64,000 nucleotides of DNA from Acanthornis magna (lineage: Eukaryota > Chordata > Aves > Passeriformes > Acanthizidae), in assembly GCA_036785705.1 (NCBI GenBank), contig JAWUZG010000330.1, positions 355,501 to 419,500 of the forward strand, written 5' to 3'. The translations under genes were made by a program, and so were the position numbers. This document shows positions 14,916 to 27,397 of this stretch, one piece after another; position 1 is the first letter of the stretch, and each line of letters begins with the position of its first letter. The notes beneath the pieces were generated by a model. That model did no database searches, was not told the origin of the DNA, and saw only the letters and a list, made by a program, of their open reading frames with translations.

Positions 14916-15018
14916 TTTGTTTGGTTTGGTTTCATTTCATTTCGTTTGGCTTGGTTTGGTTTGGTTTGGTTCGGTTCAGTTTGGTTTGGTTTGGTTCGGT
15001 TTGGTTTCGTTTGGTTTA
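14916..15018 (+). repeat. (GGTTT)n pentanucleotide microsatellite
   Basis: About 100 bp of tandem GGTTT/TTTGG units, with variant units (TTCAT, TTCGT, GGTTC) interspersed. Its strong G/T strand bias creates an artificial 64-codon frame over the tract. Confidence 0.95.
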
Positions 15019-18000
15019 TTATTTTTTCCCAGCTTCTGCCCTGGTATTATTTTGTTTGCACACATCATGATTAGCTATGAGTTTGTTCATTGTCTTCAGC
15101 TATTCAATTAAGGGAACACAAGAACACAGTTGAATCTACAGTACACTGATGTGTGGCTTCAACTGCACTAAATATTTTTTTATTCATTGAACTCATATAA
15201 GTTATATGTTGTTTCCACTCTCCTCTGAGAGATGGAGTGTATCAAGGATCTAGTTATAGCTTTCTGATTCTGGGTCAAATCATGCACATACACTAGCAAC
15301 ATTTAAAGGAGCACAGGTGGTATTTCAAACTGCCAACTTGCAGCAGCCCCCTGAGAATCCTCTCAGTTTGTAAAAACCCAAGAGCAGCACATGCTGGCAG
15401 AGTTTTGCAGATGTAGCCAGAACAGAAAATGAAAACGGTATAGCAGCTGACTACATCAAATCTGTAAGTTTTGAGAATTCCTCCAAATTTGGTAAATTTA
15501 CCAAATTTAGTTTGGTAAAATACAGCAAGTAATTATGCTTCTATTTCCTCAGTCATGCAACACAACAGCAGGAGGACAAGGATAGGGGACAGTCCTATGT
15601 TTTTTTCTTCTGTCTTCTAATTAGGTGTCCCACACCATAAAAACAGAACATTTCTTGTTTGTAAGACAAAAAAAAAAAAACAAAAGTAACTGTCCAAAGT
15701 AATTTTGGACTGCTTTAAAAATATCTTGAAAACAGCTGCGTGCTTCCAGAGCAGATACCCCTGTAGTTTTTACTATATATGATTACATATATGCTTTTTT
15801 CTCTACAATAATGGTTTTGTACTACAAGAAGAGTAACTGAAATTGTTGTAACTGATTTAATTGATAAGAATGCTTTGCTGTAAGGTTTATTAAGTCTACT
15901 GTATTTTTTAAGTGTTTGCATAATTTCCTATCAAAGCAAGGATAACATATTTTTAACTTCAGTGTCCTAAAGCTATACATTTAGGTATTAAAAAAAAATT
16001 AGAATTATGTTTCAGATCAGCAAAGATAGTAAGCATTAAAAGTACTAGAAATTTCAAGAGTGTACTGGGCAGTCTTCCCCTCACCTGATGCTCCAGGTAA
16101 TTTTTCAACATATCACCATAGAAACCCATACTTGCTCTTTTGAATCTTCCAGACAGAATAACAAGTAAGTTTTTGGAAATTCTCCTTGGACTATTATCTA
16201 TTTTCCCCCATTTAATTAGGAAGATTTTTATCTGCTGTGTATGTCAGTCTTTATCCATCTGTAGAATCTATGCAGAGAAATAAGAATTTATTCTCAAGTT
16301 TTAGCTGGGCCTGCAGAGAATGAGTGTGGAATCTGGATAAAAATTACCATCACCATATTATCACACTTCATTCCGAAAAGATGGCAAAAGCCTTTAATGA
16401 TTAGCTTTTGCTAATCCTTCACTAATATTTCACTGGTACAAGTTTAATTTTATACTGTGTTTAAGAAATGGACTGATAAAATTCTGAAAGACTTCATTGT
16501 GCACTGGTACTATACTTCAACTGTATAGAAAACAGACAAAGCCAACTCAAAGAAAATTCAACAACCTATAAAGTCATTTTATATCCCAGCCACAATTTGT
16601 CTCTGACTGACTGAAATTTTTTCCCTTTCCTGGTTGTTTGGTATGGTAAAAACGCATTGTGAAGTGAGCTGTTGGTCCCAGTGACCTTTTTCTAGTGGGC
16701 AACCAGGCAGTGGTACTGAAGTGCTTTCCTCACCCAGAAAGAATTCCTTTTAATTTGACATGTTGCCCAGGGGAAAGATATTGGGAAACATCAGTGACAG
16801 GTGTGTTATAAAGCAAAAAATTCTAATTCAGACTATCTATTTTATATCTCTTTCACCAGTTTCTAATACACTCAACAGAATACATCTCCCAAAATTTAGC
16901 CTTTTCACTATCAAATATGAACACAGGTTAGAGTTCCTTTCTGTAGCCATCCAGACCTAGGCATATTTTTATAATGGAATCAATATTTGCAAAAAAGCAT
17001 GTAAATTCCTGAGCAGTAAAATTAGTTTTCTAGTGTCCCTTTCATAGTCTGTCTTTCAGTCTGAGGAGCAGCCACATTTTTTTGACAGGAGTTTTTATGT
17101 ATGTTCACTATGATGAAAGCCAAAGGCTTCAGCTCATGATTTGGCTAAAATAATGGGGTTTTATATCTTGTTGCCATATATCAGATGCATGATTGCATGA
17201 TTGACTGTGTCTATTCACTTCCTGGTTGACTCATGATAGAAATGCATATATGCAGAAAACCATCACAAGAATTTTGTGCTCTTGGAAAGATATTCAGTCA
17301 TCCAAGACACAACAGGAAAATAACATAAGACATATTAAATCAGCATTACATTGACAGCAACTTCAGTAGTTAAGTATTCAGGGACTTAACTGAAAATCAG
17401 TTCTTCCAGGATACGTGATCTACTACTGCCTGGATGAACCCTGCTAAGAAAAATCTGCGCAAGCAAACATTGCTCCATTCTAGAGATTAAACAAAGACAG
17501 ATGTAATATATGATTACCAAAAAAACGGAAAAGATACATGGATTTTTCTAGCTCAGTGATTTGGTTGCCTTAGACTGTCATGAAATCACACTACAAGACT
17601 TGTGTTAAAATTATTTTTGTACATCAAAAAAATAGTCTTTGGTGGCAACGCATTATTTAGATTTTCAATAATCCTTTGGCAGTGAACAGTTACAGATGAT
17701 AAGAGACATGAGGTGATGTATAAAGCACGGGTATACATGAATAAGTTGCTAGCAACTCACAAACTAGCAATATCTAAGCAGTTTTCACCTTCAGAAATAG
17801 TTAATAGTAAAGGTACCTAAATAGGCACAGTGGTAAGAATTGTTAATGTTAAACTGGTTTCCCAAAATGGAGATACTAACTGTGAAGATTTATAGATGAC
17901 TATGATCTATGCTTTTGAGCAGAACTCTCTCCTAGATGGAAGATGTCTGAATCTTTCCTAGTTTTAAAGCTCAGGTATACAGTATTGAGAATTTCCAATG

Positions 18001-18188
18001 TGCGTAGACTTTCTGGGTAATAAGAGACCATTGTGGCCCAAATGAAATCAGTGGACTGGAATTAAGAGGAAAACGATTTAATTTTTTTATCCCTACTGTT
18101 TTGAAGGTTGGTCACATTAGAGACACTTTAAGTATGTAGATTTTGCTAATGCAGTTCATGTGTACAAAACATACAAAACATAAATCTC
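15019..18188. other. Unassigned A/T-rich DNA with one perfect palindrome
   Basis: Nothing gene-like was seen. At 15485-15508 there is a perfect 24-bp palindrome (AAATTTGGTAAA and its reverse complement, no spacer). A partial third copy of TTTGGTAAA follows at about 15512-15520, suggesting local duplication. Confidence 0.5.
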
Positions 18189-18248
18189 TCCTTTTTTTCT
18201 TTTTTTTTCTTTTTTTTTCTTTTTTTTTCTTTCTTTTTTTTTTTTTTT
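18189..18248 (+). repeat. T-rich tract with 10-bp periodicity
   Basis: A T-rich run with a C about every ten bases (CTTTTTTTTT units, about five copies), ending in a pure T run. It could be a minisatellite-like expansion of an old poly(T). Confidence 0.9.
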
Positions 18249-19269
18249 AAATATATTTTTGGAGTTTGAGAGATTTAAGCCTAAAGAAAAAAAAGACTGA
18301 ATTTCATTAATGAAGTTATGTTTGGCTATCATAAAAAAATTCATTTCCTATTGCCTCTTATATTTGCTAGATAGTTTTGGGTTGTGCTATGAAAGCTGAC
18401 TAAGTAAATCAGAAAGTAAGATTATCCGCTATAGAAAATATGGGATCAAGCACCCACGAGAAATTGCTGATTTTTTTTTTTTGGAGGTTTATATAATATA
18501 TGTCTAGAGTCAAATGAGCTATGCAAAAGCAAATCAGCATACCAATTTCAGTCTCTACAAACTGTGAAATAGGCTTCTTCTCTTTTCCACTGCACAGTAG
18601 ATAAGCAAAGATCTACTGCAAGAGTGAACCAATATCTGTTGTATCAGAACACACTAGGACAGTGAAAAAATATTAATCAAGGAAATAAAAAATAAGAACA
18701 GAACCAGAAAACAGAGTCGAATTTCTAAACTCGTAGAACAAAATAGCATGCAGCATCACAGTTTGTTTTGAGGTCTTGCCCTGGGGGAGAAAGAGAGAAG
18801 AGCAAAAACACTTTTTTTTTTTTTTTTTTTAACAATGGTAGTCTGGCTCTGATTAGTAGACCTGCAATAACATACACTTTTCATTTGGTTGAATAAAATC
18901 CCTTAAGTCTTAATAATGCTGAAAGTAACTTCAAAGCATAAGTGAAATTCAAACCCAAACAAGTACTTATTTGGGTTTCTCAGGTCCTGATTGTCCAGCA
19001 ATAAACAACAGAATTCATTTGTTTTCTTCAGAGGAAGCAGTTGAGTAGCAGATGAGTCAGGCAGGGTAGACACATCACAAAATTCATTCCCACATTGATA
19101 TGCTCACATTGCATAACTGTAACAGTATTGTGCTGCAACAAATACAAAAGTATTTTGTGGCTGAATACAAGGCTTATCAGCCACAAAAAGTTCATGGGCC
19201 ACAAAGACTTCATATCTTCAGAACATGATCTTCAGAGTACAAACTAATGCTGCCCCTAACTAATCCTGC
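18249..19269. other. Unassigned A/T-rich DNA
   Basis: Contains a 19-T run at 18812-18830. No coding sequence or known repeat was recognised. Confidence 0.45.
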
Positions 19270-20400
19270 TCCCTTCTTGGGTGTGGTTTGAGCCTGGCTG
19301 AATGCAAGGCGCTCAGCCGAGCTGCGCTATCACCCTTAATTGGACATATGACGAATAGTTCATGGTCAAGACAAGGACAGGGAGAGGTCACTCAACAACC
19401 AGCTACCTCTGCAGGCATTACAGACTCATCTCAGGGAAATTATTATCACTTATCGCCAATCAAACATTGGAGTAGGATAATAAATTAAAATACATCTTAG
19501 AACACCTTTTTCCCCCACTCCCTTCTTCCCAAGCTGAACTTTACATCCATTTTTCTATTACCCCTTCCCCCCAAGTGCTACAAGAGGTACAGGAAATTGA
19601 GGTTGAGGTCAGTTCATCACATATTGTCTCTGCTGCTCCTCTCATGCTCTTTGCCTGATCCGGTGAAGGGTCCCACCTACAGGGGACAGTCTTCCACCTA
19701 GTCCTTCAAAAATTGCTCCAGCATGGGTCCCTACCACAAGGTGCAGTCTTTCAGGAAAGGATAGCTCCAACATGAGACCACTCCATGGGGTCACAAGTCC
19801 TGACAGAAAACCTGCTCCAGTGTGGGCTTCTCTCTCCACGAGGCCACAGGCCAGCAATCTGCTCCAGCAAGCTGGAGGATTATGGCCTCCTTTGGTCGTC
19901 CACTGTTTTTCGAGTGGGTATCTGCTCCAAACTCCATGGGCTGCTGGGGTACAGCTGCCTCACCATGGTCCTCACCACAGGCTGCAGGGGAATCTCCGCT
20001 GTGGCACCTGGAGCACCTCCTCCCCATCCCTATTCACTCACCTGGGTGTCTGCAGAGTTGTTCCTCTCTCATATTCTCACTCCTCTCTCCCATTCTCACT
20101 CCTCTCTCCCATTCTCACTCCTCTCTCCCGGCTGCTATCAGGGAGGTGCTATCAATGTCACTGGGTGGCTCAGCTTTAGCCAGTGGCATGTGCATCTTGA
20201 AGCTGTTGGAGTCGGGTCTGTTGAACATGGGGGAAACTTCAGGCATCATCTCAGAGAAGACACTCCTTCAGTTCCCTCCCCCAGTACCAAAACCATGTCA
20301 AGCAAACCCAATGTCCTTGACAAACGTACTCTCTTCTGGCTTATACCCATCCAGAATGTTTCTGCAAAGATCATTTTCCAAGCCTTTCACCTAGGTAATG
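19270..20400 (+). repeat. Avian middle-repetitive block, probably ERV-derived
   Basis: A higher-GC block with a recurring phrase of the form CTGCTCCA(N)GTGGG, spaced about every 30-60 bp between 19710 and 20030, surrounded by phrases such as GGGGTCACAAGTCCTGACAG. I recognise this as a common interspersed sequence of bird genomes, most likely an internal remnant of an endogenous retrovirus, but I cannot name the family or orientation with certainty. Frames of 135-290 codons run through it (for example 19785-20657), yet three overlapping frames are open at once, as expected of a GC-rich repeat and not of a gene. Confidence 0.5.
20063..20130 (+). repeat. 19-bp tandem repeat, 3.5 copies
   Basis: Units at 20063-20081, 20082-20100 and 20101-20119 (CCTCTCTCCCATTCTCACT, the first with two changes) plus a partial fourth. 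It is a local expansion inside the ERV-like block. Confidence 0.95.
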
Positions 20401-23400
20401 GCACATTTCTACATCAGTCTTCTTCTGTTCCCCTGTCTCTATCCCATCAAGCAGAAGCTTATTGCTATCTGTTTTCCCACTACATTTGCATGTTATCCAG
20501 GCCAATAGGCTCTTGTCCTTACTACAGTCAATGCCACAAATACAGCAGCATTACAAGTGTATATTTGTCAAAAGCAATCATTCCAATGAAATGTTTTTCT
20601 AGAAGTTTAAAAAGTCAGAAGAAGATAGATAAGTTTGCCATGGAAATACAAATTTGAAATGATCTAGTAAATCAATACTGTTGTGAAGGACTGAACCTTT
20701 CCCCTCATGTCAGAAGCTTGGATTGTCTTGAAAAACATAGAGCAGTCATATACGAATTATTAGAATTGCTACTAGAGCCCATTAGTAATTAAATTATCGA
20801 TTATTACTATTCTTACTAAGTATATTTAGATAATTAAATATAAGGAGGAGGAGGGAAGCATGCTGCAAGATGGCACATTTTTATTTGTCCTGAGGACAGA
20901 AAGCGCACACCTATCCTTGTTCTGCATATCCAACTGAGAAGAGAAACACCTGTTCCACCATATATCAATACAATGTGGGACCTTCTTCTTCCTTCAGTTT
21001 TGTATGCTTCCAGCTTGGATGCTCCTGTGTTAAATCAAAGACAGTCCCATCTTTGTGCTGAAAGCAATCAGCCAGCAAAGATAAAATTCTAGTTACAGAT
21101 CATCAGCATTGTCTTAAAAAGTTACTCATTTTTACACCCAAAGAAGTCCTTAACCACATCCTTGGTGACACAAAGGTGTGCTGTCTGTGATGAAGGGAAT
21201 CAAAACACACAAGCTCTGTAGAAGGGGAGGAGGTAAGACTGCATGAGCCTAAGCAAATATACCCCCAGTGATGATGTTGATAGTCTGGGGAGACTTTCAA
21301 TCAGCAAAGAGCATAAGCTACAAGCTAAACCTGTTCCTCTCCATTCACAAGTGAAAGTCAGACTCATGGAAGATTTGAACAGCCATTCAAACACGACTCC
21401 TTTTAAATTTCTGTCTTTGTCCAAAATGTGTCAGATGAGTTCCAGGGGTACCTTTCAAACTCTTTGTGTATGTGTCATCTGTGACCTATGGATAAATACG
21501 GTATTGTTAGGAGAATTTGCTTCTCAGTCATTTGTAGCATCCTGCAGAAACCAAAAGGGAGTCATGCTTGTTACTCAGCAGGCTGTGGTGAATCTCAAGT
21601 GGGAGAGAGACACAAGCTGTGGAATTCCATCTGAGAGCTGGGACATCTGTGGATCCATTCCATGAAATTCCAAAAAGTGTCAACAGCACAGACATTGCAA
21701 TGACTGCGACACTGTGCAGCCCAGTCATTACGGAGGTGAAAGGCTTTTGTCCTTTCCACTCTCTGATCGCATGCCAAATGTCAGATCACAGACACTGAGC
21801 TTCGGTGTATCCTGCAGAGCAGAACTGGGATCTTTTTATACTTACTTTTCAAAATGAATCTATTTATTAAGTCAAAATAAAGCAGTGGGAAATATTCAAT
21901 TGCTAAAGTACATCAACACGCTGTTATATTTTTGTTTTGAGAGGAGAACTGAGTTCGCCTGACCATTGGATCACCTGATATGCTGCTTTCACTCTGCATT
22001 AAAATCACAATAATGCACTTAGAGTATCATTTACCTGCTGGGGACATAATTACTAAAAAACTGATGAACCTTTGCCAACAAGTAAACAGCCAGGAAAAAA
22101 ATAAGCAGGAAGATAATACATATATCATTATTGTCCTTATTTATGTGGTTTTAATAACACATCCTTTTTCCTGTGGCATAAAAGGATTTTAAATGCTTTT
22201 TAGGTTAGATGATTTTAATATCATCAATCTGACCACATTTTTCATGTTTTAATATAAATGCATTTTTATGTTTTAATAAAGCAGGAGAGGAGTGAGTGAC
22301 TCCAGAAAACACCACAAGGTTTCTGTATTTTTATTAATTTTTTCACATTTTTTAAGCCTCAGCTTGGTTACTATTATCCAAGGATAAAAGTAGGACAAAA
22401 TCTAAGTTGTTTCTAGATATAATTATATATAGCCTTTCTTCCCAAAGCTAAAAATACATTGTTCTTGGAGTATACTTTGGCATTTGAATCAGCCTCACTG
22501 GCTCTATTTTTTTAACTGTGTGAACATCTTACAGTGTTTCATCTTGGCAGAAAGCTTTAGGGGAAAATAATAATGAGGAATTGGGAGAAAACAGAGCAAA
22601 ATAAAGTGGAAGAAGAAAAGAAGAAATAAAACAATATTTTGGCACACAAAATACGGTGTACTGCAGGCAGATGAGAGAACACAGATAAAGCCATGTAAGA
22701 GATAGGTTCTTTATAAGGGATTTTTTGAATAGTGATCTTGGAGACAGAGTATATTCTCTTTATCTTTATGTCACTTTGTTTGCCTGGTTATTGTATGCGC
22801 TGTGAATCAGTCACAGGGTAATCTGCAATTAGCAGATGTCTTTTTGACTGTGAGGGTGCCAAGGAAGGAAAAACAAACAGGACAGACATCACAGAAAGAT
22901 TAAAAGACGAGCCACATTTTTTTAATAAATCAGAATAATAAATATTGATAGTTTCTTCTGGGGTTTGGGATGGGGCTGTTTCTTTACTTTGTCTCTAATT
23001 AAGCAGGACATGCTTTGAAATATTTTGATTCAGCAAAACAAAGCAATCTGAAAGAACACAATCACTACAAAATGATCCATTGTTTGACTTTCTGTATTTT
23101 GCTTTACAACACTCTTTGTTTTTCTGTTTTCTGGGCTACTACAGGTCTAATTAGGGCTGGTCTTGATTCTGATTTTGCTGGTGTTGAAACTGGTATTACC
23201 TGTAGTCAGTACAACGCCGACCTTTTCTAGACAGCCAAGAAATGTGATCACAATTACACATTGGATCTTGAATTGCTAACTTCTTGAAATGCAGGGTCCT
23301 AAGGACGTCACAATGACCTTCAGAAAATCCACAAAATTACTTCTATGTTAATGTTTCATCTCCAGGTCACGTTATGTCAACACAGAGGAAAAACACACAC

Positions 23401-25625
23401 ACTCTATTGGTATGATTGTATAAATCTTCAATGTATATCAGGAATACAGTCTTAGTCTGATCAAGAAGTGAATTTAAGTAGGTGTAGATTTAGAAACAAT
23501 CGGAAACAAAACAAACAAACAAAACAACAACAAAAACAAAACAAAAAACAAAACAAACAAAAAACAACCAAACAACAACAACAAAAAAAAAATAAAAAAG
23601 AAAACCAAAGAAAAAACATCTAGGAAGGCCACAAATTTGTTTTCAAAGTTTCTAAAATGAAATCCTACTCAATTTTTATTTTCCTCTCTATTCTTCACAA
23701 TTTTAAACTCTTTCACTGCACCCTAGAGTTTACTCCCTCAGAATATCTTTTCTATATAAAATGTAATGGTATCTTTTCTCAATACAGTAACAATGAAACA
23801 AGTATAATATTTGTTATTGTTCTCTGAAACTCAAATAGTAAGAACATATTTTAGTTTCCCTTAAAAATATTTATGGTTTCCCTATAAAAATATTTTTTCT
23901 AAGGAAAAATTAAAGACCTCATGAATCACTTTTGAATTAATTGAAAATTTCTGGTTACAAATAAGAGAAACATGACTGTAGGAAGTCTTATTCAAATATT
24001 TACAAAAATGACAACAATTTTTATTCACTTCACTTGTGAGAATTTTAATATTTTCTGTACTTAGACCATTCCAAAAAGTACTGTTCATCAAAACACAAGG
24101 AGCTTCTTATTTAATAGGTAATTCTGTATTAAGTATTAATTCTGTCCACCAAACACCAGTGCCTAAAGGGTGACATGGTCTAGTGCAAGAATTATTTTCT
24201 ATAAACTCTTGGGCCTAGAGAATTTATAATGGGGAAGTATTTGAAATATTTAAGCAGTTAAAAGGAGGGCAATGACCTGTAAAATGTGTTGAAGAGTTAG
24301 CTTTGCATTTGTATGAAAATACTTTCGATTTATGAGTTTGAATACTAGAGTGCCAAGTCCATGTGACGGACTAAGAGCTGACTATCTTTAGAAATTCCCA
24401 ACTGATTAGTTACCAGTCCCCAGTCAAAAATCTCTGAGAAAAGTATTGAATATTAAAACCAAATGTTTCTTTAAGAAATTAAAACTAAAATTAAGAGAGT
24501 TTAAATTAATAAATTACTCATTTTAAAGAAATACATTCTACCTGCAGATAATAATGTTTATTTAAAAGGTATCTTTTGCAGAGTATGGTGCAAAAAAAGA
24601 ACAACAGAGCCTTTTAGATATGTACAAAATAAACACAAATTGAGAACAAACAGAAATTAAGATTTTTATCCCTTAGAACTCAGTAAGTGTTGGATTCCAT
24701 AGGTTTGAGTATTAGTGAGATCTGAGCATTGAATTCCTCACAGCTTTCCAAGTACCTTGAAAAGGTGCAGCCCAGATTCCTTGTCAAGACCCAAAACACA
24801 TAAACATATAAAGGTATTGTGTTTCAAGCTTACTTAAGTAAAAAGTAATTGGCCGAGGGGAACTGGATTATTTACCAAAGCTAACCAAAGCCCAGTTGCC
24901 TCCCTACACACCAGACAATAAAAGAGGCTTCTTGAAGATTTCATTTTAAAGGCTGAGTTTCTCGTTTTGTTCCCTATCTCTTTTTTTTGGTTCTACAAGG
25001 AAAGCAGCACATATCCACTAGGATAAAGAACCCCTCTGATCTCCATTCTGTACACATGGAAACTTTTAACATCTTCTTGGACACATGAGAAGAGCATGTA
25101 TAAATGTGTCTGTTCCAGCATACCGTAACCTACATAAGTAAATAATCCTTCACCAATGAATGGCTAATATGCCTAAGGAAAACAAAACCTATCTTGGCAG
25201 CAGTTTTCCTCTCTTTCAGCAATATGTTTGCTTTGGCTGACTCATCATTAGCACCAACAAATTAGCTCTTTGATTAGTGTTGCTTTGCAATCTAAAACCA
25301 AGAAAATAATTTATCTAGCCAATAAAGAAATATCAACTTCAATGGAGGAAGAAAATAATGTTTTGATTTCCTTGAAATTTCACATACTCAGCTTCTTTTG
25401 CTAAGAAATCTCCAAGTTTAAGAATGACAGAACTGGTTTGTTGCTCATCAAGAATCTGCTTTGTGTTGAAAAAGCCTTCAGTGAAATAATTCCCCTTATG
25501 CTGCTTACACAAAACATGAACTGAGAGTTGTAAGATCTTTTTCACAACTTCATGGGGATAAAGTCTGCCTGTCAAAACTGCCTTCCTTCTACAACAGGGT
25601 AAGCTGAGCAAAAGAAGCTAGTTCA
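20401..25625. other. Unassigned A/T-rich DNA
   Basis: No gene was recognised. A 140-codon frame at 21243-21665 is opposed by equally open minus frames and is not supported as coding. The stretch includes a CAAA-type simple repeat at 23503-23617. Confidence 0.45.
23503..23617 (+). repeat. (CAAA/CAAAA)n simple repeat
   Basis: About 115 bp made almost only of A with C every 2-5 bases, and no T until near the end. It may be an expanded poly(A) tail of an old retroposon. Confidence 0.9.
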
Positions 25626-27397
25626 TGCGATTTTTTGGACTTCAGCAAAGCTTTTGATGCTATCTCTCAGGGGATCCTTCTGGACACAAGGTCCAGCTCC
25701 CAGCTGGATAACAGTGTTATACGATGGGTGAGCAGCTGGCTCACAGCTCGGGCACAAAGGGTTACAGTGCATGGGGTCACACCAGGCTGGTGACCTGTCA
25801 CTGATGGGGTTTTGCAAAGCTCCCAATTCTCTCCAATATCTTCATTAATGACCTAGATGCAGGAATCGAAGCAATATTAAGAAGGTTTGCTGATGACAGT
25901 AGACTAGGAGGAGCTGTCAACCTATCCGAGGGCAGGGAGGCCTTGTAGAGAGACCTCAGCAATACAGAGAGATGGGCAATCACCAACTGTAAGGAGTTTA
26001 ACAACTGTTTTTCTCTTGTAAAAATTTATGCACAGAGTAAGAAATGTATGCACAGGTTGTATGCACAGAATAGGAAATGAGAGCCTGGAGAGCAGAGCCA
26101 AAGAAAGGAACCCAGGGGTCCTGGTTGATGCCAAGTTGAACCTGAGCCAGTGGTGCCCTGGCAGCCAGGAGGGACATCCCTGTCCTGCTATCAGGCACAG
26201 CATCGCCAGCTGGGCAAGGGAGGGGACAGTCCTGCTCTGCTCTGTGCTGGGGCAGCCTCACCTCGAGTGCTGGGGGCAGCTTTGGGCACCAAAACACAAA
26301 AAAGGCATCAAGGTATTGGACAGCATCCAAAGGAGGACACAAAGATGGTGAAGGGTATTGAGCAGAAGTTGTATGAGGAGCAGCTGAGATTACTTGGTCT
26401 GTTCAGCCTTGAGGACACTGAGGCAAGACTTCATCCCAGTCTGCAACTTCCTTGTCAGGACAAGAGGAGGGACAGGTGTCACCAAAATCCCGGAAATAAG
26501 TTCTCCCACCAACTTTTTAGGTTAGAAGGCCAATATTACTTTATTAGCAGTGCTGGACGCATGGGGAATTCTCCCCAAAGCATGCATGCTCCATAATGTA
26601 ACAGGCCAGGTTATATTCCTGAAACTAAAAAATATTCATCACATTTTTGAATACATGCATATATGCTAATATATGCCATTATACATGGATTTGTTTGGAT
26701 ATGGTTCTGGATCTTCTGATAAATCTTTTCTTCTTGAGTGTACCACAAATATGTCATCAAGTCATACTTCCCTTATCACTCTTTGCTCTGACACACAATC
26801 CTTGTTCTCAAAATTAAGACATCAGCTAGTATATATTAATCACTGATAGAAAGAAAGAAACAAGGAAGCATTAGCTGGAACATGACTTATTAGTCACAGA
26901 TATAAGGGAATTACCACAAGGCCAAGGTAATCTCTGGCATTTTTACTAAGCACCGTCAGGTACAAAACTAAGCACTAACCACAAATATAGGGATCATACA
27001 CTATCGTACTAAAATTAAAAGAATTTTCCAACATCTTCCCCCACTGCTGTGTAGGCTTTTTACAGAAATATAATCTGTTTGATAACAGCGATGCTGGTCT
27101 CTTCTCTGTGGTGATCAGTGACAGGACTCGAGGGGATGGCCTGAAGCTGCGTCAAGGGAGGCTTAGGCTGGACATCAGAAAAAGGTTTTTCACCCAGATG
27201 GAGGCTGGGCACTGGAACAGACTCCCCAGGGCAGTGCTCACAGCACCAAGCCTGACAGTGCTCAAGAAGTGTTTGAACAATGCTCTCAGAGCCATGGTGT
27301 GATTCTTGGGCTGTCCTGTGCAGGCCCATGAGTTGGACTTGATAATCCTGATGGATCCTTTCCATATCAGCTGATTCTTTGCTTCTGTGGTTCTGCC
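25626..27397 (+). mobile_element. CR1 LINE, sense, interrupted by a nested insertion
   Basis: From 25626 the RT region is readable (GACTTCAGCAAAGC = the first palm block; GCTGATGACAGTAGACTAGG at the position of the usual DD-containing block). It continues through the C-terminal part of ORF2 (an AGxPHLECWGQLWAP-like peptide near 26260) to the CR1 3' UTR and the terminal phrase near 27330-27397. The element is split between about 26476 and 27088 by foreign sequence, after which CR1 resumes at CTGGTCTCTTCTCTGTGGTG. Multiple stops and frameshifts are present, so it is a dead 5'-truncated copy. A small duplication of GTATGCACAG lies near 26045-26065. Confidence 0.85.
26477..27087 (-). mobile_element. 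Nested solo LTR-like insertion inside CR1
   Basis: This 611-bp block interrupts the CR1. Its ends are TG...CA with short inverted termini (TGTCA / TAACA). On the minus strand an AATAAA lies about 75 bp before the end, followed by a U5-like finish TTTTGGTGACA. Those are LTR traits. I found no convincing target-site duplication (left flank ACAGG, right flank GCGAT), so the ends may be off by a few bases or the site eroded. Family unknown. Confidence 0.5.

Noticed and set aside
14917..15111. 64-codon frame rich in Phe, Gly, Leu, Val and Trp
   Set aside because: Translation of the GGTTT microsatellite.
19785..20657. 290-codon plus frame, and 135- and 190-codon frames in the other phases
   Set aside because: All three plus frames are open together through a GC-rich repeat and its 19-bp array. 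The peptide has no domain pattern.
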